From an uncultured Verrucomicrobia subdivision 3 bacterium (GTDB lineage: Bacteria; Verrucomicrobiota; Verrucomicrobiia; Limisphaerales; UBA11358), in the NCBI GenBank assembly GCA_903884535.1, contig CAISEZ010000070.1, forward strand, positions 1 through 61,803: DNA of 61,803 bases, read 5' to 3'. The position numbers were made by a program, and so were the translations under genes. Positions 27,022 through 36,822 of the stretch are shown piece by piece (positions within the stretch are counted from its first letter, which is position 1; every line of letters starts with the position of its first letter). The notes under the pieces are model-generated. The model was not told the origin of the DNA and did no database searches. It saw only the letters and a list, made by a program, of their open reading frames with translations.

Positions 27022-27804
27022 TCACTTGAGTTTGTTAAATTTGCCGACTAGCTTGCGCACGGCAGCGCGCGGCAGAAAGCGCGGCAAAGTCGCGAGAAAT
27101 TTATTGCTGGCACCCGGCACGCAAATGCATTGGTTGCGGCGGAAGGCTTGATGACCGGCGATGGCCACGGCGGCGGCGGACATCTTAGGTGCTTTGAGTT
27201 CGCGAGCGCGGTGTCCACGCGCCACTTCGGAAAAATTCGTTTCCGTCGGCCCCGGACATAACACGGAAACAGCCACGCCGCTGTTTTGACATTCTACCGC
27301 CAAAGCCTCGGTGAATGACTGCACAAGGGCCTTGGTCGCGTAGTAAACGGCCATGTTCGGGCCGGGAACGAATCCCGCCACGGAACCGACATTCAGAATT
27401 CCGCCACGCCGGCGCTCCACCATGCCGGGCAGAAAAAGTCCGGTAAGTGCGACCAGCGCGGTGACATTGACCTGAAGAATTTCCAACTGGCGAGGCAGGG
27501 GCAGCTCGGTGAATGCGCCGTGCAGGCCGAAGCCGGCATTGTTCACCAGCACATCCACGGTGATACCCGCCCTGCCCGTCTGCTCAAAAATTTCACGGGG
27601 AGTTTCCAGCTTCGCCAAATCCATCGTCAAAACGACGACCTCAACTTGGTGATCGCGGCGTAGTTCGACGGCCAGCCTTTCCAAGGCTTCGGTATTTCGC
27701 GCGACGAGCACCAGTTTGGATTTGTCCGCCGCAAAACATTTGGCCAATTCCAATCCGATGCCGGAGGACGCGCCAGTAATCAAAACCGTCTCGGTGGCGC
27801 TCAT
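27022..27804 (-). CDS. Short-chain dehydrogenase/reductase (SDR)
   Basis: This is a 260-residue classical SDR with TGASSGIG (NAD(P)-binding, residues about 10-17), NNAGFG, a catalytic Ser in LNVGSVAG and YYATKAL (Tyr/Lys pair). ARN after the second strand suggests NADP(H). The segment CPGPTETNFSEVARG follows the active site. It resembles the DltE/YqjQ-like group of general oxidoreductases; the substrate is unknown. It starts 6 bp after the end of the signal peptidase gene, so the two are probably one transcript, although no functional link is evident. Confidence 0.88.
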   Translation of the reverse strand: MSATETVLITGASSGIGLELAKCFAADKSKLVLVARNTEALERLAVELRRDHQVEVVVLTMDLAKLETPREIFEQTGRAGITVDVLVNNAGFGLHGAFTELPLPRQLEILQVNVTALVALTGLFLPGMVERRRGGILNVGSVAGFVPGPNMAVYYATKALVQSFTEALAVECQNSGVAVSVLCPGPTETNFSEVARGHRARELKAPKMSAAAVAIAGHQAFRRNQCICVPGASNKFLATLPRFLPRAAVRKLVGKFNKLK

Positions 27805-27810
27805 GCTGGT

Positions 27811-29025
27811 TTACTGATTGCCCCAGCCAAAGCGTCCGGTGATCGGCCAGTAAACGAAAAAGGATTTGCCGATGATGTTGTGCGCCGGAAAAGTTCCCCA
27901 GGTGCGCGAATCGGAACTGTTGCAGGTGTTGTCGCCAAAAACCATGTAGGAATCCGGGCCGTTGGTAAAAACCGTTTCGGCATCCGGAAACAGTGGCGCG
28001 AGATTGGCGTAAAGTCCGTATGTCGCGGCGCTCGTGCCATTGACATGGCCGGAGTATTCGCTTTCGTGCGGCGGCTTATTGGGATTGAAGCCATAGACAT
28101 TTTCAAAATGCGGCGTGGCAGCGTCAATCCGCTGGCCGTTGATGACCATGTGCCGATCATCGCCAATTTGAACATGTTCGCCGGGCAGCACGCATAGGCG
28201 TTTGATGTAAAATTGATCTTGGTGCTCGATCTGCGTTCCCGCCGTGGCAAACACGACGATTTCCCCGCGCTCCGGCTTGCGGAAATTGTAGGTCACCCGG
28301 TCCACGAACAAATGGTCGCCGGCGCGCATCTCCAACTTCACCACGTCATCGCCCTTGTGATAAACATGGCCGGCCTCCAGATGCGCGCGATACACAAACG
28401 GATCCATCATGGAACCGTCGGCCATCTGCGGCGACTCGCCGTAATCCGGCGGAAACCACATCGTGTGTTCCACGCCGCTGATGGTGAAGGTTTGATAGAG
28501 ATTGAAGATCAAAAACTTCTTCACCGGTCTGACGGAATCAATCATGCCATCCGCCTTGGCCACGACGTGAACATAGGTGTTGCCCGCAAACCATTCTTTC
28601 ACGGCAGCTAGCCCCGCAGGCATTTTAAAGTCCGGCTTGTTGAGCAAGTATTGCGAGGTGACGCCAAACAACGTCGGCTGCATTGAACCGGTGGGAATCT
28701 TGAACGGCTGGACGAAAAAAGTGCGGATGCCCATCGCCACGGCGAGCGCCACCAGCAGCACTTCCACATTTTCGCGCCAGGCGGCGTGCGGGTATGGCTT
28801 GAGCCATTTTTCGGCAGCGAATTGCAATTCTTCCGCTTTGATGCGGATCGCGCCCGTGTTTGCGCCATCCGCGATGGCGGCTTGAAGATTGTTCATCGGC
28901 CCGGTCACGCCGGCGACGGCCTGCGGCGACAGCAGGTCGCGCTGCGCTGCGAGCAGGCGGCGATAATGCTTCTGCACCGCGCACGCCTCACGGACGGCTT
29001 TGGAAACGAACCAGCGGAAATTCAT
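27811..29025 (-). CDS. lepB: Signal peptidase I
   Basis: LepB removes signal peptides from exported proteins at the outer face of the inner membrane. At 404 residues it is longer than usual. Residues 1-85 form a helical, charged N-terminal extension, followed by one membrane helix (VEVLLVALAVAMGIRTFFV). The catalytic Ser114 lies in IPTGSMQPTL and Lys275 in FYIKRLCVLPGE. The C-terminal box FGDNTCNSSDSRTWG is present. An insertion of about 100 residues separates the Ser box from the RKPERGEIVVF strand. Its many likely substrates include the secreted proteins of this window. It is followed directly by an SDR gene. Confidence 0.94.
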   Translation of the reverse strand: MNFRWFVSKAVREACAVQKHYRRLLAAQRDLLSPQAVAGVTGPMNNLQAAIADGANTGAIRIKAEELQFAAEKWLKPYPHAAWRENVEVLLVALAVAMGIRTFFVQPFKIPTGSMQPTLFGVTSQYLLNKPDFKMPAGLAAVKEWFAGNTYVHVVAKADGMIDSVRPVKKFLIFNLYQTFTISGVEHTMWFPPDYGESPQMADGSMMDPFVYRAHLEAGHVYHKGDDVVKLEMRAGDHLFVDRVTYNFRKPERGEIVVFATAGTQIEHQDQFYIKRLCVLPGEHVQIGDDRHMVINGQRIDAATPHFENVYGFNPNKPPHESEYSGHVNGTSAATYGLYANLAPLFPDAETVFTNGPDSYMVFGDNTCNSSDSRTWGTFPAHNIIGKSFFVYWPITGRFGWGNQ

Positions 29026-29179
29026 AAATGTTGCTGTTGGACACGAATGGTGCGAATTTTCACAAAATTATTTCGGGGGAAAATACCCGTAATAACAATG
29101 ATTGAAAGACAATTCCCCCTGCCCGACTTGCCATTGTGACGGCGAAAGCTGTTTGAAAATTGCTGGGCTTTGGTTTCGC

Positions 29180-29377
29180 TTATTTGAGTTTGATCTTGGC
29201 CGGCAGGAACAAAAAGGCCACGCCGCCGACCACACACATTAGGCCCAAAGGCCCCATCTTCAGCCAAGGAACGGAACCGGTGGGATGACCTTCGGCACCA
29301 AAAGCCTTCGCGACTAAAAAAATGCCGGCCACCAGCAGCAAACTGCCGAGCACCATATACCGTTTGTTCTTGGTCAT
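29180..29377 (-). CDS. Small two-helix membrane protein
   Basis: A 65-residue protein with two predicted membrane helices (YMVLGSLLLVAGIFLVAKAF and GPLGLMCVVGGVAFLFLPA) and basic ends (MTKNKR at the start, KIKLK at the end). It lies 15 bp after lepA on the same strand, so it is likely co-transcribed with it. No family is recognised. Coding potential is supported by the clean amphipathic layout and operon spacing only. Confidence 0.6.
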   Translation of the reverse strand: MTKNKRYMVLGSLLLVAGIFLVAKAFGAEGHPTGSVPWLKMGPLGLMCVVGGVAFLFLPAKIKLK

Positions 29378-29392
29378 ATAATTGTTCGGGAT

Positions 29393-31183
29393 TTATGACT
29401 TCAACACGGCGATGAAGGCTTCCTGCGGGATGTCCACGTTGCCGATGGATTTCATGCGCTTCTTGCCTTCCTTTTGTTTCTCCAACAGCTTGCGTTTGCG
29501 CGAGACGTCGCCGCCATAGCATTTCGCCGTCACGTCCTTACGAAACGCGCTGATGACTTCGGACGCGACAATCTTGCCACCGATGGCCGCCTGGATCTTC
29601 ACCTGGAACTGCTGGCGCGGGATGACTTCCTTGAGCTTCTCGGCCAGCGTGCGTCCCCTGCCCTCCGCCTTGGTGCGATGCACCACGCACGAGAACGCGT
29701 CCATCGGTTCGGTGTTCACGAGCATGTCGAGCTTGACCATGTCGGATTCCATGTCGCCGTCGAATTCGTAATCCATCGAGCCGAAACCGCGCGTCATGCT
29801 CTTGATGCGGTCATGAAAATCAATCAAGATTTCGTTCAACGGCAAACGGCTCGTGAGCATCACGCGCCGGGCGTCGAGCGTTTCGGTGTGGTCCACCGCG
29901 CCGCGCTTTTCCGAGATCAGCGCCATCATGTCGCCGATGCTTTCATTCGGACAAATGACGAAGGCCTTGACCATCGGCTCTTCAATCTTTTCGATGTGAC
30001 TGGGATCGGGCATGAACACGGGATTGTCCACGTGTTTGATCGTGCCGTCGTTCATCGTGACCTTGTAAATGACGCTGGGATACGTCGCGATGATGTCCAT
30101 GTTGTATTCGCGGCGCAGGCGTTCCTGCACAATCTCCAAATGCAACAAACCGAGGAAGCCGCAGCGAAAACCGAAGCCGAGGGCCACGGAACTTTCCGAG
30201 GAATAAACAAACGCAGAATCGTTCAACTGCAATTTGCCCATCGCCACCTTGAGTTGCTCGTAATCTGCAGTGTTGATCGGATAAATGCCGCTGAACACCA
30301 TCGGATGAATTTCCTGGAAGCCCGGCAGCACCGCCGAGGGATTGCGCGAATCCGTGATCGTGTCGCCCATCTTCACTTCTTTCGGCGACTTGATGTTCGC
30401 GGTGAAATAACCGGTCTCGCCGACTTCGAGTTTCTCGCGGATGTAAGGTTTCGGATTGAAGCTGCCGACTTCCTTCACCTCGACGGTTTTGCCGGAGTGC
30501 AGCAATTTCACCATCTGGCCGGCTTTCAATTCACCGTTGAAAACGCGGACGTGGGTGACGACGCCTTTGTAGGTGTCGAAATACGAATCAAAGCCCAGCG
30601 CCTGCAACGAGACCGCGCCCGTCGGCTTCGGCGGCGGAATGCGGTGGACCACGGCTTCGAGAATATCCTCGATGCCGATGCCCTGCTTGGCGCTCGCGAG
30701 CACGGCGGTGTCGGCGGGGATCGCCAAAATATCTTCGAGCTGCTGCTTGGCCTGCGGGATGTCGGCGTGCGGCAAATCAATTTTGTTGATCACCGGAATG
30801 ATCAGGAGATTTTGCTTCATCGCCAGATGCACGTTGGCGACGGTCTGCGCCTCGACGCCCTGCGCGGCGTCAATGATGAGCAACGCGCCTTCGCACGCGC
30901 TCAAGCTGCGGGAGACTTCGTAGGAAAAATCCACATGGCCGGGCGTGTCAATCAGGTTCAGCTCGTAGGTCTCGCCATTCTTGGCCTTGTAAAGCATGGT
31001 GACCGGATGCGCCTTGATGGTGATGCCGCGTTCGCGTTCAAGATCCATGGCATCGAGCAACTGGTCGGACATGTCGCGCGTGGCGATGGTGCCGGTCATG
31101 TGCAACAGGCGGTCGGAAAGCGTCGTCTTGCCGTGGTCAATGTGGGCAATGATGCTGAAATTTCGTATGTGTGCGGCGTCCAT
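29393..31183 (-). CDS. lepA: Elongation factor 4 (LepA)
   Basis: LepA/EF4 is a ribosome-associated GTPase that can back-translocate stalled ribosomes. The 596-residue length is typical. G motifs are visible: [10 protein letters not shown] (P-loop), DTPGHVDF and NKIDLPHAD. The LepA-specific C-terminal domain starts near [20 protein letters not shown] and ends with [24 protein letters not shown], which contacts the tRNA acceptor region. The ATG at 31183 is preceded by AGAGAAATA. A small membrane protein and then lepB and an SDR follow on the same strand. lepA next to lepB is a known arrangement in many bacteria, although here a small gene and 154 bp lie between them. Confidence 0.97.
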   Translation of the reverse strand: MDAAHIRNFSIIAHIDHGKTTLSDRLLHMTGTIATRDMSDQLLDAMDLERERGITIKAHPVTMLYKAKNGETYELNLIDTPGHVDFSYEVSRSLSACEGALLIIDAAQGVEAQTVANVHLAMKQNLLIIPVINKIDLPHADIPQAKQQLEDILAIPADTAVLASAKQGIGIEDILEAVVHRIPPPKPTGAVSLQALGFDSYFDTYKGVVTHVRVFNGELKAGQMVKLLHSGKTVEVKEVGSFNPKPYIREKLEVGETGYFTANIKSPKEVKMGDTITDSRNPSAVLPGFQEIHPMVFSGIYPINTADYEQLKVAMGKLQLNDSAFVYSSESSVALGFGFRCGFLGLLHLEIVQERLRREYNMDIIATYPSVIYKVTMNDGTIKHVDNPVFMPDPSHIEKIEEPMVKAFVICPNESIGDMMALISEKRGAVDHTETLDARRVMLTSRLPLNEILIDFHDRIKSMTRGFGSMDYEFDGDMESDMVKLDMLVNTEPMDAFSCVVHRTKAEGRGRTLAEKLKEVIPRQQFQVKIQAAIGGKIVASEVISAFRKDVTAKCYGGDVSRKRKLLEKQKEGKKRMKSIGNVDIPQEAFIAVLKS

Positions 31184-31378
31184 TATTTCTCTGGTTCAGA
31201 GCGCGACAGCATAACGGAAATTCGTTCGAAGAAAAGGAAATTTGGCGGCTGATTCCGCTGGGCCATACAGAACCGTGGTGTTTTCCTTAAAAAGCAACTC
31301 TCTGCCGAGGAGCCGCTACAAAATCCACCACACAACCATGCGGTAGCATTTTCTGTCAAGTTGAGGCACTTAATCACG

Positions 31379-33451
31379 ATGTTCCCGCTAAACCTGAAAT
31401 TCCGCGCAGCCCTGTTGTTTGCCGCTGGCGCGGTAGCCATTCATTGCGCCGCGCAATCGAGCCGGCCGGGCTGGGGTTCCACGCCGTATCACGATGCGCT
31501 GGGAACGGGCGTCACCTTCCGCGTCTGGGCGCCGAATGCGACGAGCGCCACGGTTCCCGGAGTGTTTAACAGTTGGTCTCAAACTGCCACGCCGCTGGGC
31601 AAGGAACTCACCAACGGCGTCTGGGACGGCGTCTGGTCAGTGGATGTGGCGGGAGCTACGGCGGGCCAGCAATACAAATATTTTTTCAATGGCAATCTTT
31701 GGAAGCAGGATCCGCGGGCACGGTTGGTGCAATATTCCGGTTCGGGCGGGAACAGCATTATTTATGACCCGAACGCGTTCAACTGGGCAGGCGACAATTT
31801 TACCAATCCGCCGCAAAATGATTTGGTTGTCTATGAACTTCATCCCGGCACGTTTTACACCAATACTGTGTCCAGCCCGTTGGTGGCAGCCACGAACCGG
31901 CTCGATTATTTGAAAAGCCTCGGCGTAAATGTCGTGGAAGTCATGCCCATCGCGGAATTTCCCGGCAATGCCAGTTGGGGCTATAATCTGGCGCAGATTT
32001 TTGCCGTGGAGAACATCGGTTACGGCGGACCGGATGGATTCAAAACTTTTGTGAAGGCCTGCCACGCGCGCGGGATGGCGGTGGTGCTGGATGTCATCCA
32101 TAACCATTACGGACCATCGGATCTGGAAATGTGGAATTTTGACGGCTTTGCCGGTGTCAACTCCCTCGGCGGCGGCGGCATTTATTTTTACGAGAGCAAC
32201 ACCAATTTGCAAATCACGCCTTACGGAGCCACGCGACCAAACTTCAGCAGCTCGCAGGTAAACAGCTTCATCCAGGACAATTTCACCATGTGGCTGAGTG
32301 AATGTCATGTGGACGGTTTTCGCTGGGACACGCCGAATTTGATGATGCACGATAATCTGAATAATTATATTCCGGCGGCGAGCAATCTCATCGGTGCCAT
32401 CAACGCCATGATCCACACCAATTACACCGGCAAAATCAGCATCGCCGAGGATGTGTATAACTACGATGGTTTCGACAGCGCCTGGGACACCAGTTTTCCC
32501 GGCTATGTCACGCCGGTTTTGACCGCCGCGACGGATTCCGCGCGCGACATGACTGTGATCGCCAATGCGGTGCCGTTCAACGTCCGCTATGGCGGGGTGG
32601 CGGGTTTTGGTCGCGTGGCATTTCTGGAATCGCACGACGTGGTGGGCGGCTTGAACGGCGGCGTCCGGCTGGTGACGGCGATTGATTCAACCACGCCGAA
32701 CAGTTACCGGGCGAGAAAGCTTTCCACGCTCGGCGCGGCTGTGACCATCATGGCGCCCGGCGTGCCGATGATATTTCAAGGTCAAGAGATGCTCGAAAAC
32801 AAAGCTTTTGATTCGAGCCTGCCGGTGGACTGGACCAAGACGAACACTTACAGCGGCATCGTTCAGCTTTACCGCGATCTCATCACCGCGCGGCGCAATT
32901 TGAACAAAGACACGCCCGGATTGGAAGGCGACCAGTGCAGCATGTTGCAGGTGGACAACACCAGCAAGCTGATCGCGTTTCAACGCTGGAACTCTGCCAT
33001 CCCAAATCAGAACACGGTGGTGATCGCCAATTTTTCCACGAACAATTTCGGCATTTACACCTTGCCGTTCCCCTCGGCTGGCACCTGGTATGTCCACTTC
33101 AACAGCGACTCTACAAATTATAGTTCCGATTTCGGTAACTATGGCAGCACTGTCGTTACTGCAGGTGGAAATCCTGTTACTGCCACCGTCGCCATTGGTC
33201 GTTACAGCACATTGATCTTGTCACAGATTCCCAATCCGTCACTGGCCATCAGCCAGGCCAACAATATTCTCACAGTTTCCTGGCCGAACAGTTATGGCGG
33301 CTGGGTGTTGGATACTGCGGCGGCGCTGGGCAGCAATCCGACCCCGTGGACACCGGTTCCCGCGGCGCGGTATGCCACCAATCTGACCGCCATTTCCTAC
33401 AGCACGAACCAGCCGACCGGCAACGCGTTTTTTCGGCTGCGGAAGTTGTAA
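31379..33451 (+). CDS. Secreted GH13 alpha-glucan enzyme with CBM48 (branching-enzyme-like)
   Basis: This 690-residue protein has a signal peptide (MFPLNLKFRAALLFAAGAVAIHCAA written from its start). An N-terminal CBM48-like domain (GVTFRVWAPNATSATVPGVFNSW) precedes a GH13 barrel: VYELHPGTF, VMPIAEFPGNASWGYN, VLDVIHNHYG, DGFRWDTPN (nucleophile Asp), ISIAEDV (acid/base Glu) and LESHD (stabilising Asp). This layout matches GlgB/GlgX-like branching or debranching enzymes, yet it is exported, which is unusual for glycogen metabolism. It may act on external starch or glycogen. The C-terminus ends in a small beta module (FFRLRKL) like other secreted proteins here. ATG at 31379 was chosen because it begins the signal peptide. 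Confidence 0.87.
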   Translation: MFPLNLKFRAALLFAAGAVAIHCAAQSSRPGWGSTPYHDALGTGVTFRVWAPNATSATVPGVFNSWSQTATPLGKELTNGVWDGVWSVDVAGATAGQQYKYFFNGNLWKQDPRARLVQYSGSGGNSIIYDPNAFNWAGDNFTNPPQNDLVVYELHPGTFYTNTVSSPLVAATNRLDYLKSLGVNVVEVMPIAEFPGNASWGYNLAQIFAVENIGYGGPDGFKTFVKACHARGMAVVLDVIHNHYGPSDLEMWNFDGFAGVNSLGGGGIYFYESNTNLQITPYGATRPNFSSSQVNSFIQDNFTMWLSECHVDGFRWDTPNLMMHDNLNNYIPAASNLIGAINAMIHTNYTGKISIAEDVYNYDGFDSAWDTSFPGYVTPVLTAATDSARDMTVIANAVPFNVRYGGVAGFGRVAFLESHDVVGGLNGGVRLVTAIDSTTPNSYRARKLSTLGAAVTIMAPGVPMIFQGQEMLENKAFDSSLPVDWTKTNTYSGIVQLYRDLITARRNLNKDTPGLEGDQCSMLQVDNTSKLIAFQRWNSAIPNQNTVVIANFSTNNFGIYTLPFPSAGTWYVHFNSDSTNYSSDFGNYGSTVVTAGGNPVTATVAIGRYSTLILSQIPNPSLAISQANNILTVSWPNSYGGWVLDTAAALGSNPTPWTPVPAARYATNLTAISYSTNQPTGNAFFRLRKL

Positions 33452-33481
33452 CGGGATTTAATAAGCCGGCTCCGGCGTTCG

Positions 33482-34348
33482 TCATTTTTTCGTGAGCGCC
33501 TTGCGCAGTGCCTGCAGCTCCGCTTTGCCGCGCGGCTGGGGATAACTCATCTTTAATTCTTTCAACGTGTCGAGGACGATGCGGGAAATGATCAGTCGGG
33601 CATTCAATTTGTCATCCGCCGGAACGACATACCACGGCGAATTTTCCGTGCTGGTCGCGCCCAGGCAATCTTCGTAAGCGCGCATGTATTCCTTCCAGAA
33701 GCCGCGCTCGACGATGTCCGGCTGGCTGAACTTCCAGTTTTTATCCGGATTTGCAATCCGTTCAAGAAAACGCTTTCGCTGCTCCTCTTTCGACAGGTGC
33801 AAAAAGAACTTCACGACGCGCGTGCCGTTGCGGTGCAGATGCCGTTCCAGATTCGTGATGGAAGTGAAACGCTTTTCCCAAATATTTTTGTCGTCCGCCA
33901 ATTCGCCGGGAATGGCCTGCGCCCGCAAAATTTCCGGATGCACGCGCACGACCAAAACTTCCTCGTAATAGGAACGATTGAAAATGCCAATGCGGCCGCG
34001 TTCCGGCAGACAACGCGTCGTGCGCCAAAGAAAATCGTGCGCCAGGTCCTCCGCGCTCGGTCGCTTGAAACTGAAAACCTGGCAGCCCTGCGGATTCACG
34101 CCGGACATGACGTGCTTGATGGCTCCGTCCTTGCCCGCCGCGTCCATCGCCTGAAAAATCAGCAGCAGCGAATACCGGTTGTGGCCGTAAAGCAATCCTT
34201 GCAGCCGGCTCATTTCATGGATGTGTTCGGCGAGGATTTTCTGATAGTCAGCCTCCGACTTATAAGCCGCCTTCACCTTGGTCGGCCACTGCTTGAGCTG
34301 GACGGTTTTGCCGGCATGCACGCGGAATTCCTCGGAGTGGATTTTCAT
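33482..34348 (-). CDS. Polyphosphate kinase 2 family protein
   Basis: PPK2 enzymes transfer phosphate between polyphosphate and nucleotides. This 288-residue protein has the P-loop-like [37 protein letters not shown] (Walker A as GKDG), the Walker B-like segment [21 protein letters not shown], and a lid with [14 protein letters not shown]. The end [19 protein letters not shown] is typical of one-domain PPK2 proteins acting on nucleoside mono- or diphosphates. It is cytoplasmic. The frame extends upstream to 34486, but that part is low-complexity and unlike the family, so MKIHSEEF at 34348 was taken as the start. Confidence 0.92.
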   Translation of the reverse strand: MKIHSEEFRVHAGKTVQLKQWPTKVKAAYKSEADYQKILAEHIHEMSRLQGLLYGHNRYSLLLIFQAMDAAGKDGAIKHVMSGVNPQGCQVFSFKRPSAEDLAHDFLWRTTRCLPERGRIGIFNRSYYEEVLVVRVHPEILRAQAIPGELADDKNIWEKRFTSITNLERHLHRNGTRVVKFFLHLSKEEQRKRFLERIANPDKNWKFSQPDIVERGFWKEYMRAYEDCLGATSTENSPWYVVPADDKLNARLIISRIVLDTLKELKMSYPQPRGKAELQALRKALTKK

Positions 34349-34400
34349 GCGGCCAGTCTGCCGCCGACCGGCGCGTGTAGCAAAGAAAAAGGCACCAGCA

Positions 34401-34556
34401 CTAATCCCACTCCCGATGCTTATGGCGATGCCCCTTGCGCCGCCGTTTTTGCCGACGCTTGAGCCAGGCGGAAATGAGGAGGCCAAGCGCGAACAGCGCG
34501 AATAATCCCCAGACCACTTCGATGACTCGTTTTATGACTGCGCCTTGACTGGTCAT
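34401..34556 (-). CDS. Possible small membrane protein with basic tail
   Basis: This 51-residue frame begins [11 protein letters not shown] and encodes one strong membrane helix ([18 protein letters not shown]). A very basic C-terminus ([18 protein letters not shown]) would stay in the cytoplasm. It lies between PPK2 and the PAP2 phosphatase on the same strand. No ribosome site or recognised family supports it; the frame continues to 34640. It may be real, but evidence is limited to composition. Confidence 0.4.
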   Translation of the reverse strand: MTSQGAVIKRVIEVVWGLFALFALGLLISAWLKRRQKRRRKGHRHKHREWD

Positions 34557-34643
34557 TTGCGGAGCGACGGTTGAACTGGCGTTTAATCCACAAAATGCCG
34601 GCCATCCGGTCAAGCCAATTTTGCGGCGCGGTGAAGCCAACCA

Positions 34644-35288
34644 TCAGCGGTTCAACAACCGCGCGAAGAATTTATCATTGCGCGGCGCAAAATGTTTTTT
34701 CAACCAGTGCGCGACCGCAATACTCAAAACTACGGAAGCCACCACGTCGGAAAGATGATGACAATTCAGCGCGATGCGCGACCACATTATCGCCACCGCA
34801 TAAATTATCGCCACCGCGCCCCACCGGTGATTTACGAGCCACAAGGCGGCCACCAAACCCACCGCCGTCGCCGAGTGGCCGGAGGGAAACGAGTTGAACT
34901 GATATTTGCCGATGAGCCGAACGCCGTCATGCCACCACGCGTAAAAACCTTGCGGCAGCGGCGCGGTTGGACGTGTGCGGCAAAACAGCAGCCGCAAGAT
35001 CAGCGCCGCCAGCCCGGCGATTTCCGAAGTGAACGCGACAAAAAAAACATCTGCAGCAAGCTGCGGCTTTTTTCGCCACACATAAAATGCCGGCAGCAAA
35101 ATCCCCGCGACGCCGACCACCCAACCTTCGCCGAGCTTGGAGCACCACCAAGCGACATCATGCCACGGCGATGTTGGCGAAACCACCAACGCGCCATCCA
35201 CCGCGTCATCCAATGGAAACATCACCGCGACCAGCACGGCTCCGGCGAGCAGCCAGAGCCAGCGGCGGCGATTTTCATCAGTTGTCAT
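34644..35288 (-). CDS. PAP2-family membrane phosphatase
   Basis: An approximately 214-residue integral membrane protein with the three PAP2 phosphatase motifs: KxxxxxxRP is represented by LLFCRTRPTAPLP, PSGHS is present as FPSGHSATAVG, and the third motif is RIALNCHHLSDVV. Such enzymes dephosphorylate lipid phosphates (phosphatidate, undecaprenyl diphosphate or lipid A). The start MTTDENRRRW at 35288 is preferred over an upstream in-frame ATG at 35330. It is divergent from a GT39-type glycosyltransferase 86 bp away, while 5 kb further on the same two domains occur fused in one gene. Confidence 0.85.
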   Translation of the reverse strand: MTTDENRRRWLWLLAGAVLVAVMFPLDDAVDGALVVSPTSPWHDVAWWCSKLGEGWVVGVAGILLPAFYVWRKKPQLAADVFFVAFTSEIAGLAALILRLLFCRTRPTAPLPQGFYAWWHDGVRLIGKYQFNSFPSGHSATAVGLVAALWLVNHRWGAVAIIYAVAIMWSRIALNCHHLSDVVASVVLSIAVAHWLKKHFAPRNDKFFARLLNR

Positions 35289-35374
35289 CGCGGCGACTTT
35301 ACCGTGTTGCGCTTGCAAATAAAAATCCAAATCGCTAGTGTCCGGCAGAATTTCGCACTTGGATTTTTCCGCTG

Positions 35375-36811
35375 ATGTCCGCCCTGTTTGAAAAACTCGC
35401 CGCCGCGCCGCAACGCGCCATTCTCATTTTCGGCCTCGCGCTGATGTTGAGCGGCAACTGGCTGCTGCCGCTGACTGACCGCGATGAGACGCGTTTCGCC
35501 GAGGCCTCGCGCGAAATGCTCCAGCGCGGCGATTACGTCGTGCCGTGGTTCAACGGCGCGTGGCGTTTCGACAAACCCATTTTGATTTACTGGTGCCAGA
35601 GCGCCAGCTACCGCGTGTTCGGCGAAAATGAATTCGCCGCGCGCCTGCCCTCGGCCCTTTTCACCACGCTCACCGCGTGGCTGCTCGTGCGCTGGGGCTG
35701 GAAAATCGCGGACGGCAAAACCGCCTTGATCGCCGGCGGGATTTTTCTGCTGGGCTTGCACGTCGCCATCATCGGGCGCGTCGCCACGGCGGACATGGCG
35801 ATGATTTTCTTTTGCACGCTGGCGCTGTGGAGCGGCTGGGAGCTGACGCGCCCGGAAAATTCGTCACGCAAAATCTGGTGGTGGATTTTTTACGTCACGC
35901 TCGCGCTGGGATTTCTGGCGAAAGGCCCGGTGGCGTGGCTGCCGTTTGGCGGCTTGATTTTGGGCCGTGCCTTTCGGAAATATTCCTTCCGCCTGCCGCT
36001 AGTTGAAACATTGGTTGGACTTTGCGTCGCGGCCGCGCTGACGGCGCTGTGGGGCATTCCCGCGCTCGATCAGACGCACGGACAATTTTTCGCCGTCGGC
36101 ATGGGCGAACACGTCTTTCGTCGCTCCACCGGCGTGATTGACGGCCACGGCTTCGCCGGTGCTTTAGGCTTCATTGCCACGCTGCCGTTGTATTTCCTGA
36201 CGTTCTTTGTCAGCTTTTTCCCTTGGTCAACCAAGGTTCCAGGCGCGCTGAAAAAATGGTGGCCGGCGCGCGGCCGCGACGAACTTGGCTGGTATCTGCT
36301 GGTGCAGGCGGCGATTGTGTTCGCGGTTTTCTCCTGCGTTCGGACGAAACTGCCGCATTATACAATGCCGGCGTTCGCGTGCCTCGCATTGTGGCTCGCA
36401 CGGGAAATCGCAGATGAACAAAACGCTGCCGCTTGGTTTTCCAAACGGCTGTTGGGGATGACCATTTTTGTCGCCGTGCTGACGCTGATAGTTTTTCCGT
36501 TGGCGAAACCGTTTTTGCTGACGGAAAATTTATGGCGCACTGTGCAACCGCAGGTCCGGCCGGAAACGAAAGTCGGCTGCTTCGGCTACACCGAGCCGAG
36601 CCTGGTCTGGAAATTCCGCAGTGTGGTCACGAACACGGTGACGCTCGGCCCGGTTGAAGCCGCGCAGAATTTTCTGACCAACGCCCCGCCCTTCGTTTTG
36701 GTGTTGCCGGCAAAAGATTTTACAAAACTATCGCAGGCCAACGGAATTCAGATCCACGGCTTGGACGTGGTGAAGTTCAAGAACTGGGATTTGACGGTGC
36801 TGGTGCGCTAG
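35375..36811 (+). CDS. GT39/ArnT-like membrane glycosyltransferase
   Basis: A 478-residue polytopic protein of the GT-C fold. The first periplasmic loop carries the typical acidic motif LTDRDETRFAEASREMLQRGDYVVPWFNG, followed by FDKPILIYWCQ and the helix pairs of ArnT/PMT-type transferases. These enzymes use a polyprenyl-phosphate sugar (for ArnT, undecaprenyl-phosphate aminoarabinose) to glycosylate lipid A or proteins on the periplasmic side. The acceptor and sugar cannot be inferred. A soluble C-terminal region (about 390-478) ends LTVLVR. No ribosome site is obvious before the ATG. Confidence 0.85.
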   Translation: MSALFEKLAAAPQRAILIFGLALMLSGNWLLPLTDRDETRFAEASREMLQRGDYVVPWFNGAWRFDKPILIYWCQSASYRVFGENEFAARLPSALFTTLTAWLLVRWGWKIADGKTALIAGGIFLLGLHVAIIGRVATADMAMIFFCTLALWSGWELTRPENSSRKIWWWIFYVTLALGFLAKGPVAWLPFGGLILGRAFRKYSFRLPLVETLVGLCVAAALTALWGIPALDQTHGQFFAVGMGEHVFRRSTGVIDGHGFAGALGFIATLPLYFLTFFVSFFPWSTKVPGALKKWWPARGRDELGWYLLVQAAIVFAVFSCVRTKLPHYTMPAFACLALWLAREIADEQNAAAWFSKRLLGMTIFVAVLTLIVFPLAKPFLLTENLWRTVQPQVRPETKVGCFGYTEPSLVWKFRSVVTNTVTLGPVEAAQNFLTNAPPFVLVLPAKDFTKLSQANGIQIHGLDVVKFKNWDLTVLVR

Positions 36812-36822
36812 TCGAGCGAGGT

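Noticed and set aside
29474..31252. Long open frame of 592 codons on the plus strand opposite lepA
   Set aside because: It is the antisense shadow of lepA. The product is His/Arg/Asp-rich without any domain, while lepA shows all GTPase motifs.
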